DNA of 30,512 nucleotides from Irpex lacteus (lineage: Eukaryota; Basidiomycota; Agaricomycetes; Polyporales; Irpicaceae). A program made the translations under genes and the position numbers. This document shows, piece by piece, positions 17,824-26,604 of the stretch. Numbering within the stretch: the stretch's first letter is position 1; each line of letters begins with the position of its first letter. The stretch covers positions 1 to 30,512 of the forward strand of contig MQVO02000109.1 in assembly GCA_001986395.2 (NCBI GenBank), read 5' to 3'. Under the pieces are notes generated by a model, which searched no databases, was not told the DNA's origin, and saw nothing but the letters and a program-made list of their open reading frames with translations.

Positions 17824-18500
17824 TGAGCATGTACCATCTTTAAATAAAATAATAATAATATTAAAGATTATAATAGTAATAACAATAAGAACTATAAATT
17901 TATTTAATACTAAAGAGAGAAAATAGTAATTTCAATAATAATGAGTAATTCCATTGTGTAACCTCGCTCCCTCGATCAAAATAAAAGTTTACCCTTATTA
18001 TAATTTATTGCATTCGCTCATTAAAATAATAATTTGAACTTTCCAAAGATTACTAATGGGTAAAGTTAAAAGATAAGAGAGATACAAAAGTCTTTGAACT
18101 CTCACAATTAAATAATAATGAGTAGTGATAAAGAATAATAAACAATGTGTAAGGCTAAAGATCAAAGAGAGAATTATCTATTAAATAATAAATTTATCGG
18201 AGTTAGTTCTATAAATGAGCGGGTGCGAACTCAAGAGAAAAGAAGAAAGAGTTACTATTAATAATAATATCTGCACTAGTTATAATTAATTATCCCGGGA
18301 TTCTTTAATTAAAATTTAATTTTATTTTAATAAGTTCTTTTCTTTAGTATTCTATCAAAGGTCAATGTTGAGGGTGTCCCTCAACACTATCTTTTTTATT
18401 AAGAGAATAGTATTCTCTTTGATCTTTAGCTTTACTCACATCATCTACAAACAAAATCTTTTGTGCCCTTTTTTTTTATAAAAAAAAAGGAGAATAGGGG
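17824..18500. other. AT-rich intergenic region with repeat fragments
   Basis: No gene is visible. It includes an ACTAGTTATAATTAATTATC left arm at about 18275 joined to the AT palindrome at 18305-18360, which is nearly identical to 23899-23955, and the T/A hairpin at 18467-18490. Confidence 0.5.
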
Positions 18501-18501
18501 T

Positions 18502-18670
18502 CTAACCATTTACCTCATCCTTAGTTAAATTATCTGTACATATTTTTAAACAACCTTCACTAAAATAACCATCACCCTGGCTAACATAATCATAATCCTC
18601 TAAAGGAAATCGAGCAAAGGATGAAAAACTTCGTGTAGTTTTCACTAAAGATATTTTTTTATCAGTTTAG
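18502..18670 (-). pseudogene. Unidentified ORF remnant
   Basis: The minus-strand frame is open from a TAA near 18668 to a TAG at 18502. It encodes ISLVKTTRSFSSFARFPLED then YDYVSQGDGYFSEGCLKICT. There is no ATG, and a frame lies out of register upstream. Composition looks like real coding sequence. Function unknown. Confidence 0.3.
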
Positions 18671-18779
18671 ATACCTCTTCCTTTTGTATTTTCTGTTAAA
18701 AGAAGAGTACGGTGCACACATCCTGTTGACTCAGAAGCTTGTCTGTCCTTTTTCCCTAATTATGAGATAAATATAATTC

Positions 18780-19307
18780 TCCTGAAGGGGAGGGAGAATC
18801 CCATAAAATAAAATAAGAGAATAAGATAATAATAAATAATAGAGAATAATAGAGTAGTAAGAGATAACTTCCCCCTTTTTTAAATATAAATATTTTTAGA
18901 ATAAATAAATAAATAATGAAAATGATGATGAAAAATAATTCTTTTATTAATTAATTTAAATTTATTAATAATTATTATTATCTTCTTATTTTATCTAATA
19001 TAATAAGAATAATTTAAACTACGATTATCTCTAATATATTCTCTTATTAAAGAATTTAAAGGGAGTTTAGCGATAAATAATAAATAATCTTTAAATTAAA
19101 GAGTAGTAATAACTTAAAGAAAAGTAAATAAAGATAATGAGTTCTACACAGTGAGCGTGATGCGAACCTCAATAGAGTAAGAATAGTAGTGATTATAGCT
19201 AATATTAATAGTAAATGTGTAAATGTAATCCCTCAAGCTGGGACAATGGTTATGCAGCTTCCACACCCAAATAACTAGTTTTTTGTTAGTTAATTTTAGC
19301 TCTTTAT
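18780..19307. other. AT-rich intergenic region
   Basis: No supportable gene. A short patch at about 19220-19275 has foreign-style codons (VIPQAGTMVMQLPHPN) before a TAG and may be another gene scrap. Confidence 0.35.
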
Positions 19308-19640
19308 CCTCTAGTAACGCATGCATTTTTCAAAGCCCTTCTCTTTCTAGCTGCTGGTCAATAAACACTAAGTGGACAATGGGTATTCTGGCTAGGTACA
19401 CTAAGTGCAGGTCTAACAGCTTTTTACTCATTCCGTCTACTACTCCTTGTCTTCTTTAGTACACCTTCAGCTACTCCTTGTCTTCTTTAGTACACCTTCA
19501 GCTACTCGATCAAATTATGAACATACTCATGATGCACCCAGGGTATTCCTATGTTTATTCTATCAATTCTGTCTTTTACTGCAGGTTATCTAGTAAGTTA
19601 TATCTTTACAGGTCTAGGGAGTGATTATCTAGGAGGGAGG
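19308..19640 (+). pseudogene. nad5: NADH dehydrogenase subunit 5 fragment (foreign type)
   Basis: It encodes LVTHAFFKALLFLAAG, a TAA, then LSGQWVFWLGTLSAGLTAFY, SFRLLLLVFFSTPSAT and later FILSILSFTAGYLVSYIFTG. These are separate parts of nad5 brought together by an internal deletion. A 31-bp segment (CTACTCCTTGTCTTC...) is duplicated in tandem at about 19440-19502, breaking the frame. CTA and CTC leucines contrast with the TTA of the intact native gene at 6700. Confidence 0.88.
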
Positions 19641-19670
19641 GTAAAATTAAATTATTAGAATTTTAAATAA

Positions 19671-19865
19671 AAAGATTCTAATAGTAATAATATAAATAAT
19701 GTTGATAAACAAAGACAGTTGGAGGTTGAAAAATCTGAAGGTAAATTTAGCAAAGTAGCTAGAAAAGTTAAAGATAATGGAATCAATTTAGTATTTAAAG
19801 ATAGTTTCTTATTACTTCCAATGTCTCTTAGAAAACTTTGTAAATCATTCTCTATTCCTAAATAA
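19671..19865 (+). pseudogene. dpo: Family B DNA polymerase fragment (plasmid type), exonuclease region
   Basis: The frame gives NNVDKQRQLEVEKSEGKFSK, then NGINLVFKDSFLLLPMSLRK and LCKSFSIPK before TAA. The KDS-LLLP-SLRKL-K-F pattern lies between Exo II and Exo III of protein-primed plasmid DNA polymerases. It has AT-rich codons and no start. The shard abuts the foreign nad5 fragment. Confidence 0.75.
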
Positions 19866-20190
19866 ACAAAAGGCGGGGACAACTACTTTATTTAACTAAA
19901 GAAAGAAAAAGAATAAATAAGAATATAAATATTTATTGAATTCGCACACTCCTACAATTAATAATTTTAACTCCGACAATGTGGGGGATGAGTAAGATTA
20001 AAGAAATAAAAAGGGAGCTAAGAAAGAATCTAATTTATTTTACTACTTTTATTTAAAAATAAAATATTAACTAATTTAAATAGTTATTTATCTTCAGATG
20101 AGAGGAGGGAATTATAATTAATTCTAACTAAAACTTAAGAAGATATTTAATAAATAAATTACACAGGAGATTTTATTTAATTTTATTTTA
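19866..20190. other. AT-rich intergenic region
   Basis: No gene is visible. A partial AT palindrome lies at about 20171-20200. Confidence 0.4.
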
Positions 20191-20194
20191 ATAA

Positions 20195-20475
20195 GTTAAT
20201 AGAAAGAGAACAATATTATATAGACCTTTTAAAGCCAGAGTATAATATTTTACAAGTAGCGGGTTCACTTTTTGGTTATAAACATACTCTTGAATCTATG
20301 GAGAAAATTAGAGAAATAGCTATTAATCGTTAAGATGAAACCAAAGCTAAATTAAGAGAGGCAGCATTCGGTAAAACATATAAACATACAGAAGAAACTA
20401 AGATTAAATTGAGAGATGCTGTTTAGGGAAGAAACATAGTTAAGAAACTAAAGCTAAATTAAGAGTAATACAATA
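20195..20475 (+). pseudogene. GIY-YIG homing endonuclease C-terminal relic with NUMOD3 repeats
   Basis: The frame encodes EREQYYIDLLKPEYNIL, then VAGSLFGYKHTLESMEKIRE and repeats of the form KHTEETKIKLRDA. These are the end of a GIY-YIG domain (conserved Glu-Gln-Tyr-Tyr-Ile) and the NUMOD3 DNA-binding repeats. TAA/TAG codons fall after AINR and DAV, and a frameshift follows. The GIY and YIG motifs are absent. It is a dead intron endonuclease with native AT-rich codons, cut at 5' and 3' by AT palindromes. Confidence 0.85.
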
Positions 20476-20572
20476 TTTATTTTATTAAAAAAATAAAAAG
20501 AATACTTTAATTAAAATTTAATTTTATTTTAATAAAAAAAAATATAAAAAAAGGGACCTTAATGTAATAGTC

Positions 20573-21114
20573 GCTGACGCTCTTAAGCTTATCGTTAAGG
20601 AAACAGTTGTACCATCTAATGCTAATGCCTTTATCTACTATCTAGCTCCATCTATTGTAATGACCTTTGCACTACTAGGAAGGGCTGTTATTCCATTTGG
20701 ACCTGGAGCAGTAGTAGCTGACATCGAACTAGGTGTACTATATAGCCTAGCCATTTCATCTATGGGTGTATATGGTGTTCTACTCGCAGGTTGGTCTGCG
20801 AATGAAAAGTATGCCTTCTTTGGTGGTATGCGTTCAACTGCTCAAATGATCTCATATTAACTAGTGCTAGGCTCTGCTGTACTAGCTGTACTAATCAAGG
20901 GTGGTTCACTTAACATAATGACACTTGTTGAAGCACAAATGCCTATGTGGTTTGTTGTACCTCTACTACCTATGTTTGTACTCTTTATCATTAGTGTACT
21001 AGCGGAAACTAATCGTACACCCTATGACCTACCAGAAGCTGAAAGTGAACTAGTAGCTGGATTTATGACTGAACATAGCGCTATGCCATTCGTTCTTTTC
21101 TTTCTGGGTGAGTA
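20573..21114 (+). pseudogene. nad1: NADH dehydrogenase subunit 1, exon 1 (foreign type, nonsense codon)
   Basis: It reads ADALKLIVKE, APSIVMTFALLGRAVIPFGP, GVLYSLAISSMGVYGVLLAG, STAQMISY, then a TAA at 20858 where Glu is expected. [32 protein letters not shown] and [20 protein letters not shown] follow. These are the quinone-site loops of complex I subunit 1. The N-terminal 30 or so residues are missing; an AT palindrome at 20506-20540 lies at the break. CTA leucines and TGG tryptophans mark it as foreign. The rest of the gene follows after introns. Confidence 0.9.
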
Positions 21115-21310
21115 GTAATGCTCTATCGTCTTATATACGAAATACAGTTAAAATTAATAAATTAGACTCTGCCTGGTTAACAGGTTCAACGACCAATTAA
21201 CATATGTTCTTAACCTCTTTATTTGCCATAGAAATGTAAAAGGGTAGACAAAGATATGGTCTAGCTTATAGCAAAGGCTATAAATAAACACTTTAATCAT
21301 TTAGCGATTG
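21115..21310 (+). other. Group I intron without ORF, in nad1
   Basis: About 196 bases interrupt nad1 between GAGTA and TTCTATTGTA. Joining these restores LGEYSIVLMSAL. The core shows GCCTGGTTAACAGGTTCAAC plus GACCA (the P/Q/R region) and CAAAGATATGGTC (S region). P7 pairs GACCA with TGGTC, a compensated variant of the usual GACTA/TAGTC. The last base is G, as expected. Confidence 0.85.
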
Positions 21311-21498
21311 TTCTATTGTACTAATGAGTGCTCTATCTGCTACTCTATTCCTAGGTGGTAGCGGTTTCCCTCTACTAGTTGTCAATACTACACCTATTTC
21401 TATTTCTGCACTAGTACTAGCTATCAAGACATGTATGGGTTGCTTTGCCTTTGTATGGTTCCGTGCTACACTACCACGTCTACGGTGTCTAGCCGTAT
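21311..21498 (+). pseudogene. nad1: NADH dehydrogenase subunit 1, exon 2 (foreign type)
   Basis: It encodes SIVLMSALSATLFLGG, then SALVLAIKTCMGCFAFVWFR and ATLPRLR, the conserved matrix loop before the last helices. The reading frame is open. It is followed by a second insertion of about 165 bases. Confidence 0.88.
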
Positions 21499-21664
21499 AA
21501 CCCTATTGATCTTTATGCGTGTACAGGCCCATATGCCTATCATGCAACTATTAAGGTTAATGCCTTATTAGTCAAACGATTGCTATTTCTACGATGTCAC
21601 TTTATATATCATGCAGTCTGTCTATGTTGAAAGGCTTTATATTCTATACTAGTTAATAGAATAG
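21499..21664 (+). other. Probable second intron in nad1
   Basis: About 165 bases separate ATLPRLR from the following DQLITFCWTG. If exon 2 ends CTACGGT and the intron ends ATAG, the junction codes RFDQL, a plausible variant of the normal RYDQL. A T before and a G at the end fit group I, but I cannot make out a clear core. Confidence 0.55.
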
Positions 21665-21768
21665 TTGACCAACTTATTACTTTCTGTTGGACAGGTATGC
21701 TACCACCAGCTATTGCACTTGTACTAGTTGTACCTAGTATTCTAATTGCATTTAATATTATGCCTTAG
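21665..21768 (+). pseudogene. nad1: NADH dehydrogenase subunit 1, exon 3 (foreign type)
   Basis: It encodes DQLITFCWTGMLPPAIALVL and VPSILIAFNIMP with TAG at 21766, the normal C-terminal helix of nad1. The end is intact. Confidence 0.85.
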
Positions 21769-21898
21769 ACCCCTTTACTATGTGTATAATTTATGTGTCT
21801 AATACTATGTGTAAAATAATAGAGCATGTATACTATCTAATCAATACTAATTTACGTTAAAAGATCTATGTTATAAGATATACGTAAAAATATATAAC

Positions 21899-21972
21899 CA
21901 GGTGGTAGACTAGTTGTCTAAGTTACCCGTTTTGGGTATGGGAGATCGTTGGTTCGAGTCCAACCTACCTGA
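21899..21972 (+). tRNA. trnP: tRNA-Pro (TGG)
   Basis: The acceptor CAGGTGG/CTACCTG pairs fully with one G-T, and the anticodon stem CCCGT/ATGGG encloses TTTGGGT (anticodon TGG). The T arm is GTTGG TTCGAGT CCAAC. It lies between foreign nad1 and cox3 and is more GC-rich than the native tRNAs, so it probably belongs to the same island. Confidence 0.93.
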
Positions 21973-22172
21973 CATCCATTAAACTCCCTTTTTTTATTAA
22001 AATAAAAAAAGGTATCTAAACACTCTATCCTGTCAAAAAAAAAGTTTAATGGGTCGATGCTTATTTTAATAACAACTAAAACTAAAATACTGCATTAACA
22101 GACACACATGTAACAACATATAGTAAAGGGCTTCTAATTCTTTACTCTAAGGAGATTAAACACAAACCGAAC

Positions 22173-22839
22173 ATGGCACTATTGCTTAACGGTCTTAACC
22201 AATCAAAGACGATTCTAGGTCTACGTCCAGCCTATCAATCACACCCTCACCATTTAACACTTAAAAGCCCTTGGCCTATTTTAACATCAGGGTCAATTCT
22301 AGTGATGCTATCAAGCGCAGCTATGTACTTTAACTCATTTGATGGGGCTGGTCTACTACTTGTTATTGGGCTACTAAGCACATCAACTGCTATGGCTCTA
22401 TGGTGGGCTGACTGTATCATGGAAGGTACATACCTTGGTCACCATACTAAGATTGTACAACACAGCCTATCACTTGGTGTTAGCCTATTCGTTGTTACAG
22501 AAGCTTGCTTCTTCCTATCAAGCTTTTGGGCTTATTTCCATTCAAGTCTAGCACATACAGTTGAACTAGGGTCACAATGGCCGCCAGCAGGTGTAACAGC
22601 ACTATCACCAATGGCAGTACCTCTAATGAATACACTACTACTAATTAGCTCAGGTGCTACTGTAACATATGGTCACCATGCTATGTTCCGGTCAGACCGT
22701 TCAGCTGCTCTAATTGGTTTATTCCTAACAGTTGTACTAGCTATTATCTTTACAGCTCTACAAGGACTTGAATATGACGTAGCTGGATTCTCTATGGCAG
22801 ACGGTGCTTATGGTAGCTGTTTATTCTTTGCAACAGGGT
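22173..22839 (+). CDS. cox3: Cytochrome c oxidase subunit 3, exon 1 (foreign type)
   Basis: The 222-codon exon begins MALLLNGLNQSKTILGLRPA, an unusually long lead before the conserved YQSHPHHL. It continues SPWPILTSGS, WWADCIMEGTYLGHHT, VTEACFFLSSFWAYFHSSLA, LGSQWPP and LQGLEYD. These are the seven-helix subunit III core of complex IV with its conserved HH and the WPP motif. There are no stops; Leu is mainly CTA and Trp is TGG. The exon ends ATGG in a split Phe codon. It may be functional because exons 2 and 3 are also open. Confidence 0.93.
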
Positions 22840-23008
22840 AAACCTTTATGCTCTTTAACTAAATCTATTTTGTTAAGATCTTAACTGATAAAACAAAGCT
22901 TTATTTTTATTTAAATAAATAGAGGCACAACGACTATACATTACATTTAGATAATATAGTCTTAATTGTATTAAAAAATATTGATAATATAAGGCTAGTA
23001 ATAGTTTG
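22840..23008 (+). other. Short group I intron in cox3
   Basis: 169 bases lie between GGGT and TCCATGG. Joining them gives ATGFHGFHVLVGTIAL, the normal cox3 sequence. The core contains GCACAACGACTATA and AGATAATATAGTC, whose P7 arms GACTATA/TATAGTC are perfectly complementary. The exon ends in T and the intron in G. No ORF. Confidence 0.85.
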
Positions 23009-23130
23009 TCCATGGTTTCCATGTACTAGTTGGTACAATTGCACTAGCTGTAGGTCTAGTACGTCTCTACTACTACCACTTTACATCTACTCACCACATT
23101 GGGCTAAAAGCTTTTATCCTTTACTGGCAC
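23009..23130 (+). CDS. cox3: Cytochrome c oxidase subunit 3, exon 2 (foreign type)
   Basis: It encodes HGFHVLVGTIALAVGLVRLY, then HFTSTHHIGLKAFILYWH, with the helix VI-VII residues of subunit III. The frame is open. After WH the sequence departs from cox3 (YLAYTNQFY...), indicating another insertion. Confidence 0.88.
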
Positions 23131-23271
23131 TACTTAGCCTACACTAATCAATTCTATGCAAAGATACTATTTGCAACGGCTATCTATATTTATACCGTCT
23201 AACTACTGCTAAGCATTAAGGCACAGTCTTGATCATATTAAAACATATGTAATCAACTTATTCAATCATTC
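23131..23271 (+). other. Probable second intron in cox3
   Basis: About 141 bases separate LYWH from FVDVVWLSL, which are contiguous in other cox3 proteins. Boundaries are approximate. I do not see a clear group I core. Confidence 0.55.
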
Positions 23272-23331
23272 GTTTGTGGACGTAGTATGGCTATCCCTTT
23301 ACCTATCTATCTATTGGTGGAGAGCTGCTTA
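23272..23331 (+). CDS. cox3: Cytochrome c oxidase subunit 3, exon 3 (foreign type)
   Basis: It reads FVDVVWLSLYLSIYWWRAA with stop TAA, the standard C-terminus (VDVVWLFL-ISIYWWG in relatives). It completes an uninterrupted gene of about 280 codons. Confidence 0.85.
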
Positions 23332-23678
23332 ATACTATACTTATACTTTCACTAGACCCCGTAGACTAATCTATACTAAATTATACTCTCTAAGACTAGT
23401 TATAGTATATATAACCTTTTGTATTCTAAATCTATACTTTATAAGACTAGTAATAGTATATACAACCTTTTGTACCCTTAACCAAGGATTGATAGTGTGT
23501 TAGTATTCTAGTGTGCTAGTAAGACGTCAATAGGTTCACTAACTCTTTAATAAGCTTCACAATGAAGCGGTTGTAATATAATATATAATGTGCTTGTCTT
23601 TCTACCTATAGTTTATTAGTAAGATAGTATTAATTTTAAACGACATCTAATAAGGTTAAAAATAAGGTTAAGAATAAA
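23332..23678. other. Spacer with a 33-bp direct repeat
   Basis: No gene is visible. TAAGACTAGT-A-ATAGTATATA-AACCTTTTGTA occurs at 23391-23423 and 23442-23474 with two mismatches. Confidence 0.7.
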
Positions 23679-23750
23679 GCGGTTGTAGCATATGGGTAAT
23701 GCACCGCCTTGTCAAGGGGGAAGATGTGGGATCGTAGCCCATCAATCGCG
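23679..23750 (+). tRNA. trnD: tRNA-Asp (GTC), second, foreign-type copy
   Basis: The acceptor is GCGGTTG/CAATCGC. The anticodon arm is CCGCC TTGTCAA GGGGG (anticodon GTC) with one mismatch. The T arm is GTGGG ATCGTAG CCCAT, whose loop lacks the usual TTC. It differs strongly in sequence from the Asp tRNA at 4227 and follows foreign cox3. Confidence 0.8.
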
Positions 23751-24336
23751 TATCGTTGATTAACTATCCACTTATAAGATATCACTATACTAGCCTATAG
23801 CTATCTATGTACTAAACGGAAGGCTGATGCACTTTTTAAAGCATTGTTAAACAATAAAAGCTCTTTAAGCTAGATAAATTAAAACATTCTTTTTAGGCTT
23901 TAATTAAAATTTAATTTTATTTTAATAAGTTCTTTTCTTTAGTATTTTATCAAAGTGTGTTTGCCTGCTACGCTAGCCGATATTGCCCATATAGCTAAAT
24001 TAAGAAGAGCATGAATTTTAATAACTCGTTTATATATTGCTATTTATAGAGGCTTTTTTACTATCACTACCTGAGTTTCTTTAAATTTTTACAGCAATCA
24101 ATGGATTAATAGAATCCCTCAAAAGTTGAATTGTATGATTATTTAGTGAAGATGGATGTTTAATTTTCCATATTTCACCTTCGGTATGTTTATTAAGAGA
24201 GATTCTCTATAAATAGTTTCATGGTTTACGACCGATGGAATCCCGGTTTATGAAATAAAATAGAATAATTTGGGTAAAATGATACCCCAAGCAATGCAAC
24301 TAAAGGACTCGCTTTTAAATTAAAATAAAATAAAAC
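23751..24336. other. Intergenic region with palindrome copy
   Basis: At 23899-23955 there is a near-identical copy of 18305-18360. A minus-strand frame near 24100-24200 (HTEGEIWKIKHPSSLNNHTI) is open but unrecognised. No other gene is visible. Confidence 0.4.
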
Positions 24337-25660
24337 ATGAATAAAAACAATCTTACAAAACTTTCTTTAAATCGTCCACCTGTTATAGCTACTTCAAAAA
24401 CAAAAAGTCCAGGTTTTATCGCTTGTTCACCTAATTCCTTTACACTTTTTGTACGGCCACACAACCTAGTTACTTTTACTTTTTTATCACTCATTTCTCT
24501 TTCTCATAAAAAAGTAGCTTTTTACTCTTCAATGTCAAAAAATCATACTTTAATTGAGAGTGACGGAGGAACTCCGAAAACTGATAAATCAAGAACTTAC
24601 ACAGTTAAAAATAGTAAAATTAACCATAACTTAGGTTACATTTATCGTAACCCTAAATCTCATTGACACACTTATTTTTCTAATACTCACTATCAACAAA
24701 TAGATGTAAATATTCTTGAAAATGAGTTAGCTTATTTTATACATTTGTTTAAATCTCAATATAAACAAAAATATTTCGCTATTATGTTTAAAATTAAATT
24801 TGATAATGGAGATATTAGATCTGCTTCAACAGTTCAAATTTCTTCTACAATTAAACAAGATTTCAGTCCACTTTTCTTATCTCTTGCATCTGTTTTTAAA
24901 CATAAAGAATATTATGATATTCTTTCAGAAGCTGAAGAAATAGAGTTCTTCGCTCCTATATCAGGGTTACCAATTGGTAATATTATGTTCTCTTTTAAAC
25001 CTATGGATAAAATTATTGGAACTAAATATGAAAGTATTAGCCGTTTAGATCAAAATATTTTATTAGCTAATGATAATAAAAGTAAAAGAAATCCTTTATA
25101 CAATTTTAAGTTTAATGGTTATACTATACCTTCAACAATGGATCTATCTTTATGACCTAACATTAATTTTATGTGAGATTATAGAAATGCTATAGCTAGT
25201 AATGAAATTAAATCAGATGATAGAAGAGTACCGTTATTCTTTATGATTAATATTGATGATTTTTCAACTACTACCCCAAAAAACTAGGAATTATAATTAA
25301 TTCTAACTAGTTTTTTTGGGTATCTGTTTTATTAAATAACCAATTAATTTTTACAATTAAAGATGAATCACTTAATAATAATAAAGAACTATCTACTTTT
25401 AAAAGAACTATTTATGAAAATAAAAAAACTAAAATCTTCTATTTTGAATTAGGAGAACTTGTATTTTACAAAGAAAATGTAGAGGTTAATTATATTAAAC
25501 CAATTAAAAAAGATGTTATTAACTTTGAAAGACCTAAAATATTAACATTAGATTTAGAGACTAGAGCAGTTAAAAATATTGATAAGAATGATAGTGATAA
25601 AAGAGTTCTTAAATTCATACCTATTCTTATGCCAACTTACCACATACTGTTTAATTTTAT
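24337..25660 (+). pseudogene. dpo: Family B DNA polymerase N-terminal part (plasmid type), interrupted by a hairpin element
   Basis: With TGA as Trp (at 24664 and twice near 25154-25175), one frame runs from the ATG at 24337 to 25273. There a 47-bp hairpin interrupts it. Beyond the element the frame resumes and reaches ILTLDLETRAVK, the Exo I motif (Asp and Glu at 25551 and 25557) of the 3'-5' exonuclease of protein-primed plasmid polymerases. The roughly 400 residues before Exo I fit the long N-terminal region, thought to include the terminal protein. Coding sequence ends at about 25645 where an AT palindrome (TTTAATTTTATTTTAATAAG) cuts in, so the exonuclease and polymerase domains are missing here. 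Confidence 0.85.
25274..25320. repeat. 47-bp hairpin element inserted in dpo
   Basis: It begins CCCCAAAAAACTAGGAATTA and ends CTAACTAGTTTTTTTGGG. Here the loop orientation is reversed relative to the copies at 2555 and 14296. The upstream and downstream dpo frames differ by exactly this length modulo three. Confidence 0.92.
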
Positions 25661-25689
25661 TTTAATAAGGGGAGGCCCCACATGATGAT

Positions 25690-25900
25690 AGATAGTACGA
25701 ATATAATAAGTTAAGCTGTTAGAGTTGTATTCTTAATTAAAAATATACCTGCTACAGTATAACTGTTCATAATTATTAGAGCTAGAGAAACTAGAAGAGG
25801 ATAAGGTATACAGCGATAATTAATTAGTCCAGTTACATCAAGAGTAAATAATGGTAATAAGTCATACAAGATCTTAATAACTTGTAGGGAGGCATTAAAT
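25690..25900 (-). pseudogene. Unidentified hydrophobic ORF remnant (foreign style)
   Basis: The minus-strand frame encodes LQVIKILYDLLPLFTLDVTG then IPYPLLVSLALIIMNSYTVA and GIFLIKNTTLTA before TAA. CTA and CTT leucines fit the foreign islands, and the protein looks membrane-bound. There is no start and I cannot assign it. Confidence 0.3.
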
Positions 25901-26193
25901 TATAAAGTATATATTTTCGTAGGGATACTGTAATAGATTTTATATCATAGAGTATAGATAATTATTACTAGGAGAGTATTATAGTATAACTTGTGGATAT
26001 TGGCTACATATGAATAATTACTAGCTTCACAGGGTCTGTTATATCTAAGAATTACTTAAGCATTTTGTAGTACTTCGTCTAGATTAGTGTAGTGTTAGGT
26101 AGATACAGGTCTTAGTAATCTAAGAGTTATTATCCAGAAGTAATGTCCCTCCTAGTTTTCTTAATTAAATTTTATTCTTAACTTTCTATCACT

Positions 26194-26250
26194 CCACAAA
26201 AAAACTAGTTATAATTAATTATCCGGGATTGCGAGCCTAGTTTTTTTGGA
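26194..26250. repeat. Hairpin element with extended loop
   Basis: Arms CCACAAAAAAACTAGTTATA and CCTAGTTTTTTTGG surround an ATCCGGGATTGCGAG block that shares the TTATCCCGG core of the compound elements. Confidence 0.8.
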
Positions 26251-26264
26251 TGTTTTTTTGGGAA

Positions 26265-26600
26265 GGGCATATTTTAATTCTACGGTTGTCCATACTCCTT
26301 CGTATTCCCCATTTGGGAATAAAAGGAATGATCAGTATCTATATTTATTGGTAGTTTAAATTGATAGTAAATTCTTCCTAACCATAAACTTACCCCAAAA
26401 AAACTAGTTATAATTAATTATCCCGGTATTATTAAAATTTAATTAAATTAAATTTTAATTAGAGCCTAGTTTTTTGGGTAAGGCGTTGGATAGAGGTATT
26501 CTCATTTGTAAGAAGTAATAAATTACATCTTCTAAATGTTCACGTTCACTTGACCACTTTTGAGGTAAGGGACCTCCTTCGTAAGGCAGAGTAAAAATAG
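26265..26600 (-). pseudogene. Unidentified ORF split by a compound palindrome
   Basis: The minus strand encodes FTLPYEGGPLPQKWSSEREH and EDVIYYFLQMRIPLSNAL, then the element at 26393-26478. Beyond it come LGRIYYQFKLPINIDTDHSF and, after a one-base shift near 26310, GEYEGVWTTVELKYALP. If the element plus one flanking TA is subtracted, the frame continues through SLWLGRIYYQF. The family is not recognised; it is possibly a plasmid gene. Confidence 0.45.
26393..26478. repeat. Compound palindromic element, 86 bp
   Basis: The outer arms are CCCCAAAAAAACTAG and CTAGTTTTTTGGG. The interior is TTATAATTAATTATCCCGG followed by the long AT palindrome seen at 1038 and 17785. TA flanks both sides. Confidence 0.9.
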
Positions 26601-26604
26601 AGTA

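Noticed and set aside
20850..20870. A third intron in nad1 to explain the TAA at 20858
   Set aside because: Flanking residues are contiguous in nad1 (ISY-E-LVLGS), so a single nonsense change of a Glu codon is simpler.
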